Shown here in pieces: positions 8,611-17,467 of a DNA stretch of 64,000 bases. The notes under the pieces are model-generated. The model searched no databases. It worked only from the letters and a program-made list of their open reading frames with translations, and had not been told where the DNA came from. The DNA is from Lysinibacillus sp. 2017 (GTDB lineage: Bacteria; Bacillota; Bacilli; Bacillales_A; Planococcaceae): NCBI RefSeq assembly GCF_003073375.1, contig NZ_CP029002.1, positions 234,001 through 298,000 on the forward strand. Reading direction: 5' to 3'. A program made the translations under genes and the position numbers. How positions within the stretch are numbered: the stretch's first letter is position 1; each line of letters starts with the position of its first letter.

Positions 8611-10071
8611 CTATTGATAGTTATTTTTCGCTTGCATCCGATAGCGATAAGGTGTCACATTATAATAATCGCGGAAAACCTTCGTAAAATAATTGCCATC
8701 AATAAATCCGACCATTTCGGCAATCGTTGCAATGGCGATGTCCGATTGTATTAATAACTTTTCAGCTTGCTGCACACGGTATTGCTGTAAAAATCGTTTA
8801 AATGGAATCCCTCTTTTTTTCGAAAATAGATTACTTAAATAATTGGCACTAATATTGAGTTCCTTTGCAACCATTTGCAAGGATAATGCCGAATCCTTAT
8901 AATGCTGTTCAATAATGGAAACGGCTAATTCAGCATAATCGACATGGAGGGATAGCTGAGCCGCCTTCACAGTTTCCATAAGCATTTGTGTAAATAAAAT
9001 AAACTCCTGCACAATCGCGTATAAAATGGGGTGCTCTAAAATAAGGTGAAATAGTTCCCGGTACTGTGCTTCTATTTTTGCTTGTTGTTGCAGGTGATAC
9101 TTCATCATAAAGCGGCGAATTTGTGCCAGAATACTCGTTAAATGAATACGTACATCCTCATGGTGATAAAAGGTCGATGCATTCGATAGTTTATATAAAA
9201 ATTCTTTAATGGCTTTTAAATCGCCCTTTTCTAAACTGGAAATCCATAATTGCTGTGTTTCAGGAGTTAACAGTGGGTCCAGTCTCGTCACAATAAGAGA
9301 TTGCGTACTATTGAAAATGTGACCATACCCTTTATAAAATCGCTGAGCCAGTGCTTTTTTGCAATCATTATACATATCTCGAAGGGTTGCATCTTCCCCG
9401 TCATAAAAAGCGATATTCATTTCCTCTTCGCTAAATTTCATCCACTCTTGAATGATTAAGCGCAATGTCTTCGTGTTTTGTGTAAAATCTTTCACTTGAA
9501 TAATACATAAAATCCGATTTTGTAGGGGAAAAGCCGTCAATTTTTCAAGAATAGGTGATTGGATTATCCAATGATACAGTGCTAAATTGTCCTTGAATTG
9601 CGCGGGCTCAAGCAAGAAAAAGGCATACTGCTGCAAATCAATTTTTTTCGGCGTATTTAAGTAAAGATCCAAGTAAAGTTGTGCTTCTACAGGAATCGGA
9701 GCAATTGTTGCAACATCCTGATTTTTAATCGGTAATGCCAAAATAGTCGATTTCAACTCGTCTAATGGAACTGGCTTTATAAATAATTGGACCGCTTTTA
9801 CTTGGATTGCCTTTAAGGCCTGCTGAAAAATGGGCTGTGCGGTTAGTGCAATAATATGTACGTCTTGTTTTTGTAAAAAATGTTGTACAGATAAAGATAA
9901 GAACTCTGTTTCGATTAATAAAATTTGCGGTTGAAACTGAGAAAATAATGCCTCTAATTCCAAGCTATTTGTCGCACTTTGGATTTCTACACGACTCGAA
10001 ATGTAGTTTTTCAAAAACCACTCAATCCCTTTAATTTCTTCGCTATCCCGTTCGATTATTAGTATCCGCAT
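8611..10071 (-). CDS. AraC-family regulator with N-terminal receiver-like domain (atypical)
   Basis: 486 residues. An N-terminal CheY-like fold (residues 1-115, starting MRILIIERDSEE) is followed by a long middle region and a C-terminal AraC pair of helix-turn-helix motifs from about residue 385 (LQMVAKELNISANYLSNLF; IATIAEMVGFIDGNYFTKVF). The expected phospho-acceptor Asp is replaced by Glu54 (ILLIETEF), while a Lys in FIKP is kept, so this may be a phosphorylation-independent pseudo-receiver. No histidine kinase is adjacent. ATG 10071 has AGGTGG upstream. It is divergent from hutU and could regulate it (inference). Confidence 0.85.
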   Translation of the reverse strand: MRILIIERDSEEIKGIEWFLKNYISSRVEIQSATNSLELEALFSQFQPQILLIETEFLSLSVQHFLQKQDVHIIALTAQPIFQQALKAIQVKAVQLFIKPVPLDELKSTILALPIKNQDVATIAPIPVEAQLYLDLYLNTPKKIDLQQYAFFLLEPAQFKDNLALYHWIIQSPILEKLTAFPLQNRILCIIQVKDFTQNTKTLRLIIQEWMKFSEEEMNIAFYDGEDATLRDMYNDCKKALAQRFYKGYGHIFNSTQSLIVTRLDPLLTPETQQLWISSLEKGDLKAIKEFLYKLSNASTFYHHEDVRIHLTSILAQIRRFMMKYHLQQQAKIEAQYRELFHLILEHPILYAIVQEFILFTQMLMETVKAAQLSLHVDYAELAVSIIEQHYKDSALSLQMVAKELNISANYLSNLFSKKRGIPFKRFLQQYRVQQAEKLLIQSDIAIATIAEMVGFIDGNYFTKVFRDYYNVTPYRYRMQAKNNYQ

Positions 10072-10205
10072 AACAACTACCACCTTATGAAATTGCTAAT
10101 TCGTATAAAAAACATATTAAATGTTTAAATTTCATTTATTTTATTTAAATAATACTAAAATTTGAGATTTTTTTCTATATATTCTGAATTGGAAGAATAA
10201 TAAAG

Positions 10206-10226
10206 TGTTAACAGATACCGTTAACA
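10206..10226. promoter_or_regulatory. Inverted repeat in the hutU / araC-type regulator intergenic region
   Basis: TGTTAAC-N7-GTTAACA is a perfect 7-bp inverted repeat, 53 bp before the hutU ATG, in the divergent regulatory region. Candidate operator; binding factor unknown. Confidence 0.45.
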
Positions 10227-10278
10227 ATTCGTCAAACGATTTTAAATAAAACTTTTAAATAAAAAGGAGCAGTTTTTT

Positions 10279-11940
10279 ATGGTATTCAAAACAAATATTC
10301 GTGCACCACGAGGTTCGGAACTAACGTGCAAAGGGTGGACGCAAGAGGCAGCAATGCGTATGTTGATGAACAATTTAGATCCAGAAGTAGCAGAAAATCC
10401 AGATGAGTTAGTTGTTTACGGCGGCATCGGGAAAGCAGCACGTAACTGGGAAAGTTATGACAAACTAATTGAAACATTAAAGGTATTAGAAAACGATGAA
10501 ACGATGCTTGTGCAATCAGGGAAACCTGTAGCCGTATTCAAAACGCATGAAAACGCACCGCGCGTACTCATTGCCAACTCAAACTTAGTACCAGGCTGGG
10601 CGAACTGGGATCACTTCTATGAATTAGAAGAACGCAACTTAATGATGTACGGTCAAATGACAGCGGGTTCATGGATTTATATAGGCGCACAAGGTATTTT
10701 ACAAGGGACCTATTTAAGTTTTGTGGAAGCAGGGAAAAAGAAATTTGGTTCACCTGACTTACGCGGTCGTTGGATTTTAACGGGTGGTATGGGTGGAATG
10801 AGTGGCGCTCAACCGTTAGCAGGAAAAATGGCAGGTGCCGTTATCTTAGTTGTTGAAGTGGATCGTACACGTATTGAACGTAAAATCAAAGAAGGATACT
10901 GCGATTACCTTGTAGAAACAGTGGATGAAGCAGTGGCGCTCGTAAACAAATTAACGGCAGAGAAAACACCTGCTTCTATTGGTTTAGTAGGTAACTGCGC
11001 AGATGTGAATCGCGAGCTTTTAAACCGCGGAATTACACCTGATTTTGTAACAGACCAAACGTCAGCACATGATCCAATTAACGGATATGTACCAAATGGG
11101 ATGTCATTAGAAGAGGCATTAAATTTACGTAAAACAGACGTGAAAACATATGAGCGTCGTGCAAAAGAAACGATGGCAGACCACGTACGTACAATGCTTG
11201 AATTCCAAGAAGCGGGAGCAGAAACGTTTGATTACGGGAATAACATCCGCGCTTTTGCAAAGGAAATGGGTGTAGAAAATTCCTTTGACTTCCCGGGTTT
11301 CGTACCAGCATATATCCGTCCATTATTCTGTGAAGGGAAAGGACCATTCCGCTGGGCAGCACTATCTGGTGATCCAGAAGATATTTACAAAACAGATGCA
11401 CTCGCAAAAGAAATGTTCGCAGAAGACGCTGGTTTAGTAAACTGGATCGACATGGCACAAAAAATGGTGAAGTGGCAAGGCTTACCAGCGCGTATTTGCT
11501 GGTTAGGTTACGGGGACCGTCACCGCTTCGCACTACGCGTAAATGAAATGGTCGCAAGTGGTGAGTTAAAAGCACCAATCGTATTCGGACGTGATCATTT
11601 AGATTCAGGTTCAGTTGCTTCACCAAACCGTGAAACAGAAGCTATGATGGATGGTTCGGATGCAGTTTCAGACTGGCCATTACTAAATGCATTAGTAAAC
11701 ACTGCAGGTGGCGCGAGTTGGGTAAGTATTCATCACGGTGGTGGTGTAGGAATGGGCTACTCGCAACACGCTGGTCAAGTATTAGTTGCAGATGGTACAC
11801 AACTTGCTGCAGATAAAATTAACCGCGTATTAATAGCAGATCCAGGAATGGGTGTTGTTCGCCACGCAGATGCAGGATATGATATCGCAATTCGTACAGC
11901 AAAAGAAAAAGGCGTTAATATGCCGATGCTAAAAGGATGA
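10279..11940 (+). CDS. hutU: Urocanate hydratase
   Basis: 553 residues, the usual HutU length. It converts urocanate to 4-imidazolone-5-propionate, the second step of histidine degradation, using tightly bound NAD. Typical features are the N-terminal [19 protein letters not shown], the NAD-binding [18 protein letters not shown], and the C-terminal [19 protein letters not shown]. The AAAAAGGAG site at 10260-10268 decides ATG 10279. hutI follows immediately as the next pathway step. hutH and hutG are not in the window. No hutP-like gene is present, so control probably differs from B. subtilis. Confidence 0.97.
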   Translation: MVFKTNIRAPRGSELTCKGWTQEAAMRMLMNNLDPEVAENPDELVVYGGIGKAARNWESYDKLIETLKVLENDETMLVQSGKPVAVFKTHENAPRVLIANSNLVPGWANWDHFYELEERNLMMYGQMTAGSWIYIGAQGILQGTYLSFVEAGKKKFGSPDLRGRWILTGGMGGMSGAQPLAGKMAGAVILVVEVDRTRIERKIKEGYCDYLVETVDEAVALVNKLTAEKTPASIGLVGNCADVNRELLNRGITPDFVTDQTSAHDPINGYVPNGMSLEEALNLRKTDVKTYERRAKETMADHVRTMLEFQEAGAETFDYGNNIRAFAKEMGVENSFDFPGFVPAYIRPLFCEGKGPFRWAALSGDPEDIYKTDALAKEMFAEDAGLVNWIDMAQKMVKWQGLPARICWLGYGDRHRFALRVNEMVASGELKAPIVFGRDHLDSGSVASPNRETEAMMDGSDAVSDWPLLNALVNTAGGASWVSIHHGGGVGMGYSQHAGQVLVADGTQLAADKINRVLIADPGMGVVRHADAGYDIAIRTAKEKGVNMPMLKG

Positions 11941-11946
11941 TGAACT

Positions 11947-13215
11947 CTGGCTATTTTAATTAATCATGCAAACGAAGTAATAACTTTAGCAAGTGACAAA
12001 AAGGGGCCTCGTCGCCGTGAGCAAATGAGCGAGCTTGGCGTTATGACTGGGGTAAGTGTGTTAGTAGAAAATGAGCGCATCGTAATGATTGCACCATTTG
12101 AAGAAATAGAAGCAGCGTTTCCGCACTTAGTTAAAGATGCAGAAGTGATTGATGCGACTGGTAAAATTGTCATGCCAGGTTTAGTGGATTGCCATACGCA
12201 TTTAGTGCACGGGGGTACGCGGGAGCATGAATTAAACATGCGACTAGCTGGCAAATCGTATATGGAAATCATGAATGCTGGTGGTGGCATTCATTATACG
12301 ACGACAAAAACGCGAGAAGCGAGTTTTGATGAATTATATGATAAAACCTTTAACCATTTAAATGATTTCCTGCGTTACGGTATTACAACGGTCGAGGCAA
12401 AATCTGGCTACGGTTTGGACTTAGAGACGGAATTAAAGCAGCTTGAAGTGGCAAAAAAACTACAACAGACGCACATGGTGGACATTGTTTCAACATTCAT
12501 GGGTGCCCATGCGGTTCCGAAAGATTATAAAGGCGATGAAGATGCGTTCGTTAAAATCTTAATTGAAGAAATGATTCCAAAAGTTGCAGAACTCGGTCTT
12601 GCTGAATTTAACGATGTATTTTGTGAAAAAGGTGTCTTCACACCAGCGCAATCACGCCTTATTTTAGAAGCGGGTAAAGCTCACGGTCTAACACCGAAAA
12701 TTCATGCTGATGAAATTGAACCATATGAAGGCGCGGAATTAGCAGCGGAAGTGGGTGCAATTTCAGCGGAGCATTTACTAGTAGCTTCTGATGAGGGGAT
12801 TCAAGCGATGGCAAAAGCGGGAACGATCGCAGTGCTTTTACCAGGAACAGCCTTCTTCTTACGTGCACCTTATGCAAGAGGTCGTTTAATGGTTGATAGC
12901 GGCGTACCGGTTGCCATTTCAACAGACTTTAACCCTGGCTCTTCCCCAACCATCAGCTTACCATTCGTACAAAATTTAGCCTGTATGAATATGGGCATGA
13001 CGATGGAAGAAGTACTATGTGCAACGACCATTAACGCCGCATATGCGATTAATCGTGGCAATGAAATCGGTACATTAGAAAAAGGTAAAAAAGCCGATGT
13101 GTTAATTTTTAACGTGCCAAATTACAAGCAACTACAATATTTTTACGGCATGAATCATACAGATACGGTCATTAAAGCCGGTCAAGTCGTTGTGAAAGGT
13201 GGCAGCCTACTGTGA
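11947..13215 (+). CDS. hutI: Imidazolonepropionase, with apparent CTG start
   Basis: Zn/Fe amidohydrolase opening 4-imidazolone-5-propionate to N-formimino-glutamate. Metal ligands are in VDCHTHLVHGG and later KIHADEIEP and STDFNPGSSP; overall length about 422 residues fits HutI. The first ATG in frame (12025) would remove the conserved N-terminal strand. Homology-like sequence (AILINHANEVITLAS, then KKGPRRREQM) continues upstream to a CTG at 11947, behind AAAAGGA overlapping the hutU stop. Either CTG is the start, or one extra base in CTCTGGC hides an ATG overlapping the hutU stop. The 3' end overlaps a GTG of the next small frame. Confidence 0.9.
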   Translation: MAILINHANEVITLASDKKGPRRREQMSELGVMTGVSVLVENERIVMIAPFEEIEAAFPHLVKDAEVIDATGKIVMPGLVDCHTHLVHGGTREHELNMRLAGKSYMEIMNAGGGIHYTTTKTREASFDELYDKTFNHLNDFLRYGITTVEAKSGYGLDLETELKQLEVAKKLQQTHMVDIVSTFMGAHAVPKDYKGDEDAFVKILIEEMIPKVAELGLAEFNDVFCEKGVFTPAQSRLILEAGKAHGLTPKIHADEIEPYEGAELAAEVGAISAEHLLVASDEGIQAMAKAGTIAVLLPGTAFFLRAPYARGRLMVDSGVPVAISTDFNPGSSPTISLPFVQNLACMNMGMTMEEVLCATTINAAYAINRGNEIGTLEKGKKADVLIFNVPNYKQLQYFYGMNHTDTVIKAGQVVVKGGSLL

Positions 13216-13394
13216 GTGGTCATTTAGTTTCGCCAGCAACTATGTGGAATCGTGTCCAGCATGAGGACATGAAAGTAAAGGGTTGGTGATACGCGCGGAC
13301 AGCAGACGGTGAAGTCTGGTTTGTATGTATTTATGACGACAATGGTTTCGAGGTTTGTTCATTTACGTTAAAAAGGAGTAGCCAAGGATGTTAA
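13212..13394 (+). pseudogene. Small frame downstream of hutI with an in-frame TGA
   Basis: A GTG overlapping the hutI stop (GTGA) opens a frame that reads 25 codons, meets TGA at 13287-13289 directly after a TGG Trp codon, then continues 34 codons to TAA at 13392. The downstream part (YARTADGEVWFVCIYDDNGF) looks like real protein. A TGG-to-TGA change would explain it. I do not recognise the family. The last codons run into the terminator stem. Possible pseudogene or a readthrough frame. Confidence 0.4.
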
Positions 13395-13416
13395 AATTCT
13401 TTGGCTACTCTTTTTT
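13376..13416 (+). terminator. Terminator of the hut operon, shared with the convergent membrane gene
   Basis: GAGTAGCCAA pairs perfectly with TTGGCTACTC across a 15-base loop, followed by TTTTTT. Confidence 0.88.
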
Positions 13417-13734
13417 GTCTGTTTGGATTAAAAATTCCTTTTCTTCAGCTTCGTTACGGGTTGCTGATAAATCAACAAGTAGGCAAATGAAAAATAGAAT
13501 CGCGTTAATAGGAAAAATAATAAATGTATAAAAGGCAAATGTAAAAATAGCCATTCCATTTTCATTGTCACTAAATGATACAGTAAGTAGGAGCGTATTA
13601 AAAAAGCCAATCCCTAATCCTATGTATTTCATATAAAACATTTTCTGACTATCTTTTCGTGTTGTTATCATTAAAATGATCGAAACAATTAGCGGCGAAA
13701 GCATGAAGACAAATAACAGTATAGTACCTAGCAT
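13405..13734 (-). CDS. Small membrane protein of unknown function
   Basis: 109 residues with three strongly hydrophobic segments (about 1-24, 36-53, 63-90) and a charged C-terminal tail rich in Glu and Lys. No recognisable family. ATG 13734 is preceded by CGAGGTGATTCG, giving an AGGTGA ribosome site. It is convergent with the hut operon and shares its terminator region. A competing frame inside is a shadow. Single-gene unit; function not assignable from sequence. Confidence 0.6.
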   Translation of the reverse strand: MLGTILLFVFMLSPLIVSIILMITTRKDSQKMFYMKYIGLGIGFFNTLLLTVSFSDNENGMAIFTFAFYTFIIFPINAILFFICLLVDLSATRNEAEEKEFLIQTDKKE

Positions 13735-13808
13735 CGAATCACCTCGATTGAGATTTTTTTATTAGTATAAAGTCTAGACAACAGTTTTTCCATAAAGGAG
13801 GATTTGAA

Positions 13809-14044
13809 ATGGGAGACAACAACTGATTTCTCGTAGTTTGAATGGTGATAAACAAGCATTTCTACAGTTAATCATAAGCCATAGAAATCCACTGTACGTC
13901 AAGATTTTACCTATGGTTCAAAATGAAATGCAAGCACAGCAAACGCTTCAACAAGCATTTATCAAAACGTATGAGAAGCTTTCTACATATAGCAGTGGCT
14001 CTTTTAAACTATGGTTTCTCGATCATGAATTTGAACACTTTTAG
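13809..14044 (+). pseudogene. Degenerate sigma-70 (ECF-like) region 2 remnant
   Basis: AAAGGAGG (13795-13802) precedes ATG 13809, but that frame stops after five codons. A one-base shift opens a frame reading LISRSLNGDKQAFLQLIIS... to 14044. It resembles the start and region 2 of ECF sigma factors (DKQAFLQLIISHRNPLY, then QTLQQAFIKTYEKL). Region 4 is missing: the frame ends after about 75 residues. It looks like a frameshifted and truncated sigma factor gene. No anti-sigma gene is nearby. The reading as a sigma factor rests on pattern similarity only. Confidence 0.45.
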
Positions 14045-14138
14045 TCATATATGAAAAATACATGTTTTAATCGATCCCCGTTTCGTTGAGTTTCTTTATA
14101 AAACGCTCCACAATGAAGTTTGTAGGGAGGCTACATCG

Positions 14139-15179
14139 ATGAATAAACAAGAATTACATGAATTTTTGATTTTATATAAATGTGAAACAAACCAAACAGA
14201 ACAATGGCTTGAACAAAGGCTCGTCGAAGCAGAACAACCATCATTTTCGCTAACGACAGAGGAGCTAGTACATGGTGCGCGGGTTGCATGGCGCAACAGC
14301 AATAAATGCATTGGGCGCTTATTTTGGAATAGCCTGCATGTGATGGACTTTCGCCAAGTGCTTGATGAAAAGGAGATTTTTGAACGATTATTAGATCATA
14401 TTCGCTATGCGACAAATGGCGGTAAAATTCGTCCAGTCATTTCGGTGTTTGCTCATGAGCGTGTTCGTATTTGGAATCACCAGCTTATTCGTTATGCAGG
14501 TTATGAAACAGAAGGCGGTGTAATCGGAGATTCAGATTCCATTGCATTTACGAAAGTTTGTGAGGAGCTTGGTTGGCAGGGGGCTCATACGAATTTTGAT
14601 GTGCTTCCGCTCGTTATTCAAGTAGATGACCGAGCGCCACAGTTTTTTGAAATTCCAATATGTGATGTGTTAGAAGTGAAAATTACACATCCTATCTATG
14701 ACTTTTCTAGCTTGCAAATGCAGTGGTATGCGGTGCCGATTATTTCGAGTATGCGTTTTAATATTGCGGGTATCGATTTTCAAGCGACGCCATTTAATGG
14801 GTGGTATATGGGAACAGAAATTGGTGCGCGTAATTTAGCGGATACGCATCGTTACAATTGTTTACCGAAAGTGGCGGAAATCATTGGACTAGATACATCA
14901 CTGAATGCGTCATTATGGAAGGACCGCGCGCTTGTCGAGCTGAATATTGCCGTTTTACATTCATATAAAGAAGCGGGTGTCAGCATTGTCGATCATCATA
15001 CAGCAGCACAGCAATTTCAGTTATTTGAACAACAAGAACAGCAAAAAGATCGTCAAGTAACAGGCAACTGGACATGGCTCATTCCACCAATGTCGCCAGC
15101 AACGACGAGCATTTATCATAAGCAAATACCAAACAAAACGGAAAAACCAAATTACTTTTATCAACCGAAGCCGTATTAA
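14139..15179 (+). CDS. nos: Nitric oxide synthase, oxygenase domain (bacterial)
   Basis: 346 residues, the size of stand-alone bacterial NOS oxygenases. It oxidises L-arginine through N-hydroxyarginine to citrulline and NO, using heme and a tetrahydropterin or tetrahydrofolate with electrons from general flavodoxin reductases. Heme ligand Cys57 lies in the diagnostic [19 protein letters not shown]. The substrate-site region [13 protein letters not shown] is also present. GGGAGG before ATG 14139 decides the start. The gene stands alone; bacterial NO is linked to oxidative-stress and antibiotic tolerance in related bacilli (known of the family). Confidence 0.96.
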   Translation: MNKQELHEFLILYKCETNQTEQWLEQRLVEAEQPSFSLTTEELVHGARVAWRNSNKCIGRLFWNSLHVMDFRQVLDEKEIFERLLDHIRYATNGGKIRPVISVFAHERVRIWNHQLIRYAGYETEGGVIGDSDSIAFTKVCEELGWQGAHTNFDVLPLVIQVDDRAPQFFEIPICDVLEVKITHPIYDFSSLQMQWYAVPIISSMRFNIAGIDFQATPFNGWYMGTEIGARNLADTHRYNCLPKVAEIIGLDTSLNASLWKDRALVELNIAVLHSYKEAGVSIVDHHTAAQQFQLFEQQEQQKDRQVTGNWTWLIPPMSPATTSIYHKQIPNKTEKPNYFYQPKPY

Positions 15180-15183
15180 AAAA

Positions 15184-15230
15184 GGGGTACCTCGTAAGCA
15201 AAATCCTTACGAGATAGCCCCTATCTTTTA
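15184..15230 (-). terminator. Terminator region between nos and the Mrr-like gene
   Basis: GGGGTACCTCGTAAG / CTTACGAGATAGCCCC hairpin with an 8-bp perfect inner stem. On the plus strand it is followed by TATCTTTTATTT, so it can serve nos; it also lies just beyond the end of the minus-strand gene. Confidence 0.6.
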
Positions 15231-15775
15231 TTTAACATCAGATCAATTAATTCTTCGCGGTCGATTAAGTACACATCATTAATATCTGCGAGCTTTTCGG
15301 CTTGACGGGTAAAATGGCTATTCGTCACGACCCAAGCTTCGGTCGCACCATACATTTTAACAGCACCAATAATTTCTTGGACTGCTTTTACACCGACTGT
15401 ACTTGAATAACGTTTTGCCTGCACAGCAATTACGTCCTCACCATCTTTTAAAATTAAATCTGCACCGTAATCGCCACTAGTCGCCGTATAGCTTACTTTA
15501 AATCCACGGTGTTTAAATAGCTCTCCCAAAAAACGTTCGAAATCTTCGCCCGTCATCTTATCGACGTCACGAATCCCAGATTTACGAAGCTTTGCGGTTT
15601 TACGAGATTTCAACCAAATTTTAAATGCTATATACAATACGAAATATAGAACAATGCCAATCCCGATACCTTCAAGCGTTTCACTTACATAAAAGCCAGC
15701 TGCTCCAGCTAGAATGATCATCCATAATGTGAAAATCGGTCGTTTTTTCTTATTTCGTCTTCTCTTTTTACGCAA
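15221..15775 (-). CDS. Membrane-anchored Mrr-like restriction endonuclease-fold protein
   Basis: 184 residues. It has a very basic N-terminus (RKKRRRNKKKR), two membrane segments (about 14-30 and 36-55), then a Mrr-type nuclease domain from about residue 72. The PD-(D/E)xK core is visible as GADLIL (Asp106) and VQAKRY (Gln119, Lys121), the D...QxK variant common in Mrr proteins. Such proteins may cut modified DNA or act as housekeeping membrane-associated nucleases; specificity is unknown. No methylase or partner subunit is adjacent. Confidence 0.8.
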   Translation of the reverse strand: MRKKRRRNKKKRPIFTLWMIILAGAAGFYVSETLEGIGIGIVLYFVLYIAFKIWLKSRKTAKLRKSGIRDVDKMTGEDFERFLGELFKHRGFKVSYTATSGDYGADLILKDGEDVIAVQAKRYSSTVGVKAVQEIIGAVKMYGATEAWVVTNSHFTRQAEKLADINDVYLIDREELIDLMLNKR

Positions 15776-15837
15776 CTTTCCTGTACTCCTTTAATTTACT
15801 AGCTCCAGTATAACATAAAAGGGTACATATGTTTGTA

Positions 15838-17037
15838 TTAAACGTAGCGATTTTTTGCACTTGTGAAGGACGCAAAAAATAACAAAATCGAAACGATAAT
15901 AAATAGAAGTGCGGGCAGGCTCCAACTTCCCGTAACGTCATGTAAATAGCCAAATAATACAGGGCCAATCGCAGCAACTAAATAGCCGATCGATTGGGCA
16001 AACCCAGAAAGCTCCGCTGCTTCAAAAGCCGTTTCCGTACGAAGTGTAAAGAACATCAGAACAAGTCCAAATGAAGCCCCACCTGCAAAGCCTAAGCAAA
16101 TCATCCAAAGAACAGCTAGACTTGTCCATTCCATGAATACACCAACAAAACCGAGGATGTAGAAAATTGTAAAGAACACGACAATCGGACGTTGTGAAGT
16201 GAGCTTACCTGCAAGTATCGGAATTAAAAACGTCATCGGAATTTGCGCAAGCTGCATAATTGAGCCCATCCATCCGGCCAATTGTGCGTCTAATCCTTGT
16301 GCGATAAAAATATCGGGTAGCCATGCACTTGAACAATAAAATAGTAAGGATTGTAAGCCCATCGTTGCGGCAATCGCCCAAGCGAGTGGGGATTTCCACA
16401 TTTTCTTTTTTGGTGCACTTTTACTTGCAAACTGCATCTCTACTTTTTTATCACGTAAAATAACAACCCAAATAAGTAAGGTTAACAAGCCTAAAATTAT
16501 GGAAAAGCCGAGTGCGACTTGCCAATTGGTGCTCGTTGCAATTGGATGACTAAATCCAGCAGCAAGTCCAGCTGAGATATTCATCGATACTGTATAAATA
16601 CCAGTTAAAAGTCCAATATGTAAAGGAAACTTCAATTTAAAATAACTTGGAATGAGTACGTTACCAAATGCAATCGCGACGCCAATTAATACCGTCCCCA
16701 ATACGAGTGTGGAAGTTGCCCCAAGTGAACGTAAAATAACGCCAATACAAAGTAAGATAACTGAATAAAAAAGTGTCCATTCCATCCCAAATTTACGAGC
16801 TATTCGCGCAGAAAATGGCGAAACGACCGCAAAGGCAAGTAGTGGAATCGTTGTTAAAAAGCCGGCTAGGACATTCGAAATTCCTAGTCCCTCACGAATA
16901 AATGAAATAATTGGTCCTACGACGGTTAAGGGCGTTCGAAGGGTTGTCGCGAATAAGAAAATCGCGAGGATAAATAATAACATGGATTGGTTCGATGATA
17001 ACTTTTTGTTTTGGTAAGTACGTTGTTCAGGATCCAT
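15838..17037 (-). CDS. MFS transporter, CynX/NimT-like
   Basis: About 399 residues with 12 predicted membrane segments. The N-terminal segment FATTLRTPLTVVGPIISFIR and the overall layout resemble the cyanate/2-nitroimidazole (CynX/NimT) family of exporters. The substrate is not determinable. AAAAGGAG is followed by two adjacent ATGs; the second (17037) gives better spacing than the first (17040). The longer frame to 17076 lacks a ribosome site. It is divergent from the lysine riboswitch transcript. Confidence 0.85.
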   Translation of the reverse strand: MDPEQRTYQNKKLSSNQSMLLFILAIFLFATTLRTPLTVVGPIISFIREGLGISNVLAGFLTTIPLLAFAVVSPFSARIARKFGMEWTLFYSVILLCIGVILRSLGATSTLVLGTVLIGVAIAFGNVLIPSYFKLKFPLHIGLLTGIYTVSMNISAGLAAGFSHPIATSTNWQVALGFSIILGLLTLLIWVVILRDKKVEMQFASKSAPKKKMWKSPLAWAIAATMGLQSLLFYCSSAWLPDIFIAQGLDAQLAGWMGSIMQLAQIPMTFLIPILAGKLTSQRPIVVFFTIFYILGFVGVFMEWTSLAVLWMICLGFAGGASFGLVLMFFTLRTETAFEAAELSGFAQSIGYLVAAIGPVLFGYLHDVTGSWSLPALLFIIVSILLFFASFTSAKNRYV

Positions 17038-17126
17038 CATTATTCTCCTTTTGATCAAGTAACTCCATTGTATCAAATATCTGGAATTAAATGAATAGTC
17101 TCAAAAAACTGAATAGTTTCGAGTCG

Positions 17127-17155
17127 TTGCTATCAAAAAAATGTTATGTTAGAAT
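17127..17155 (+). promoter_or_regulatory. Sigma-A promoter of the lysine riboswitch-lysP transcript
   Basis: TTGCTA, a 17-bp spacer and TAGAAT; the predicted start near 17162 is about 30 nt before the riboswitch. Confidence 0.6.
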
Positions 17156-17193
17156 TTTAATCGTTATTTAATTTAATAGGTAATTACCTCATG

Positions 17194-17380
17194 CTAAATG
17201 AGGTAGAGGTCGCAAACATTAAAAGTAATATAGCAGAGATGGAGAGCATCAGTGAAGCTATATGAAAGGAATGGTTGCCGAAGTGTTATTTTACTCATCT
17301 TAAAATAATGCTGGGGCTGTTTTCGATAAGGAACAGAACTGTCACATGTGTGAGCATGTGTTGAGCTATCTTTCGAGTTT
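17194..17380 (+). ncRNA. Lysine riboswitch (L box)
   Basis: Conserved L-box blocks occur in order: AGAGGTCGC (17205-17213), GAGATGG, TGAAAGG, TTGCCGAAG, TGCTGGGGCT, CTGTCAC and GAGCTATC, with P1 closing GGTAG (17202-17206) against CTATC (17366-17370). It senses lysine and controls the downstream lysine permease, a fitting substrate match. An intrinsic terminator follows at 17397-17426, so lysine should cause premature termination. The minus-strand open frame across it is a shadow. Confidence 0.94.
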
Positions 17381-17442
17381 GATGGGGTGTTTAAATAACC
17401 GTCGCAAAACTTGTGACGGTTTTTCAATTTATACACCTCATC
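17381..17442 (+). terminator. Riboswitch terminator nested in a long stem
   Basis: Terminator AACCGTCGCAA / TTGTGACGGTT is followed by TTTTTC (17397-17426). Around it GATGGGGTGT (17381-17390) can pair with ACACCTCATC (17433-17442), and TAAAT with ATTTA, giving an enclosing stem of about 15 bp with one mismatch. Confidence 0.75.
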
Positions 17443-17467
17443 AACGGAAAATCAAAGGAGAATTATC

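Noticed and set aside
17194-17436. 80-codon minus-strand frame
   Set aside because: Lies exactly across the lysine riboswitch; structure explains the sequence.
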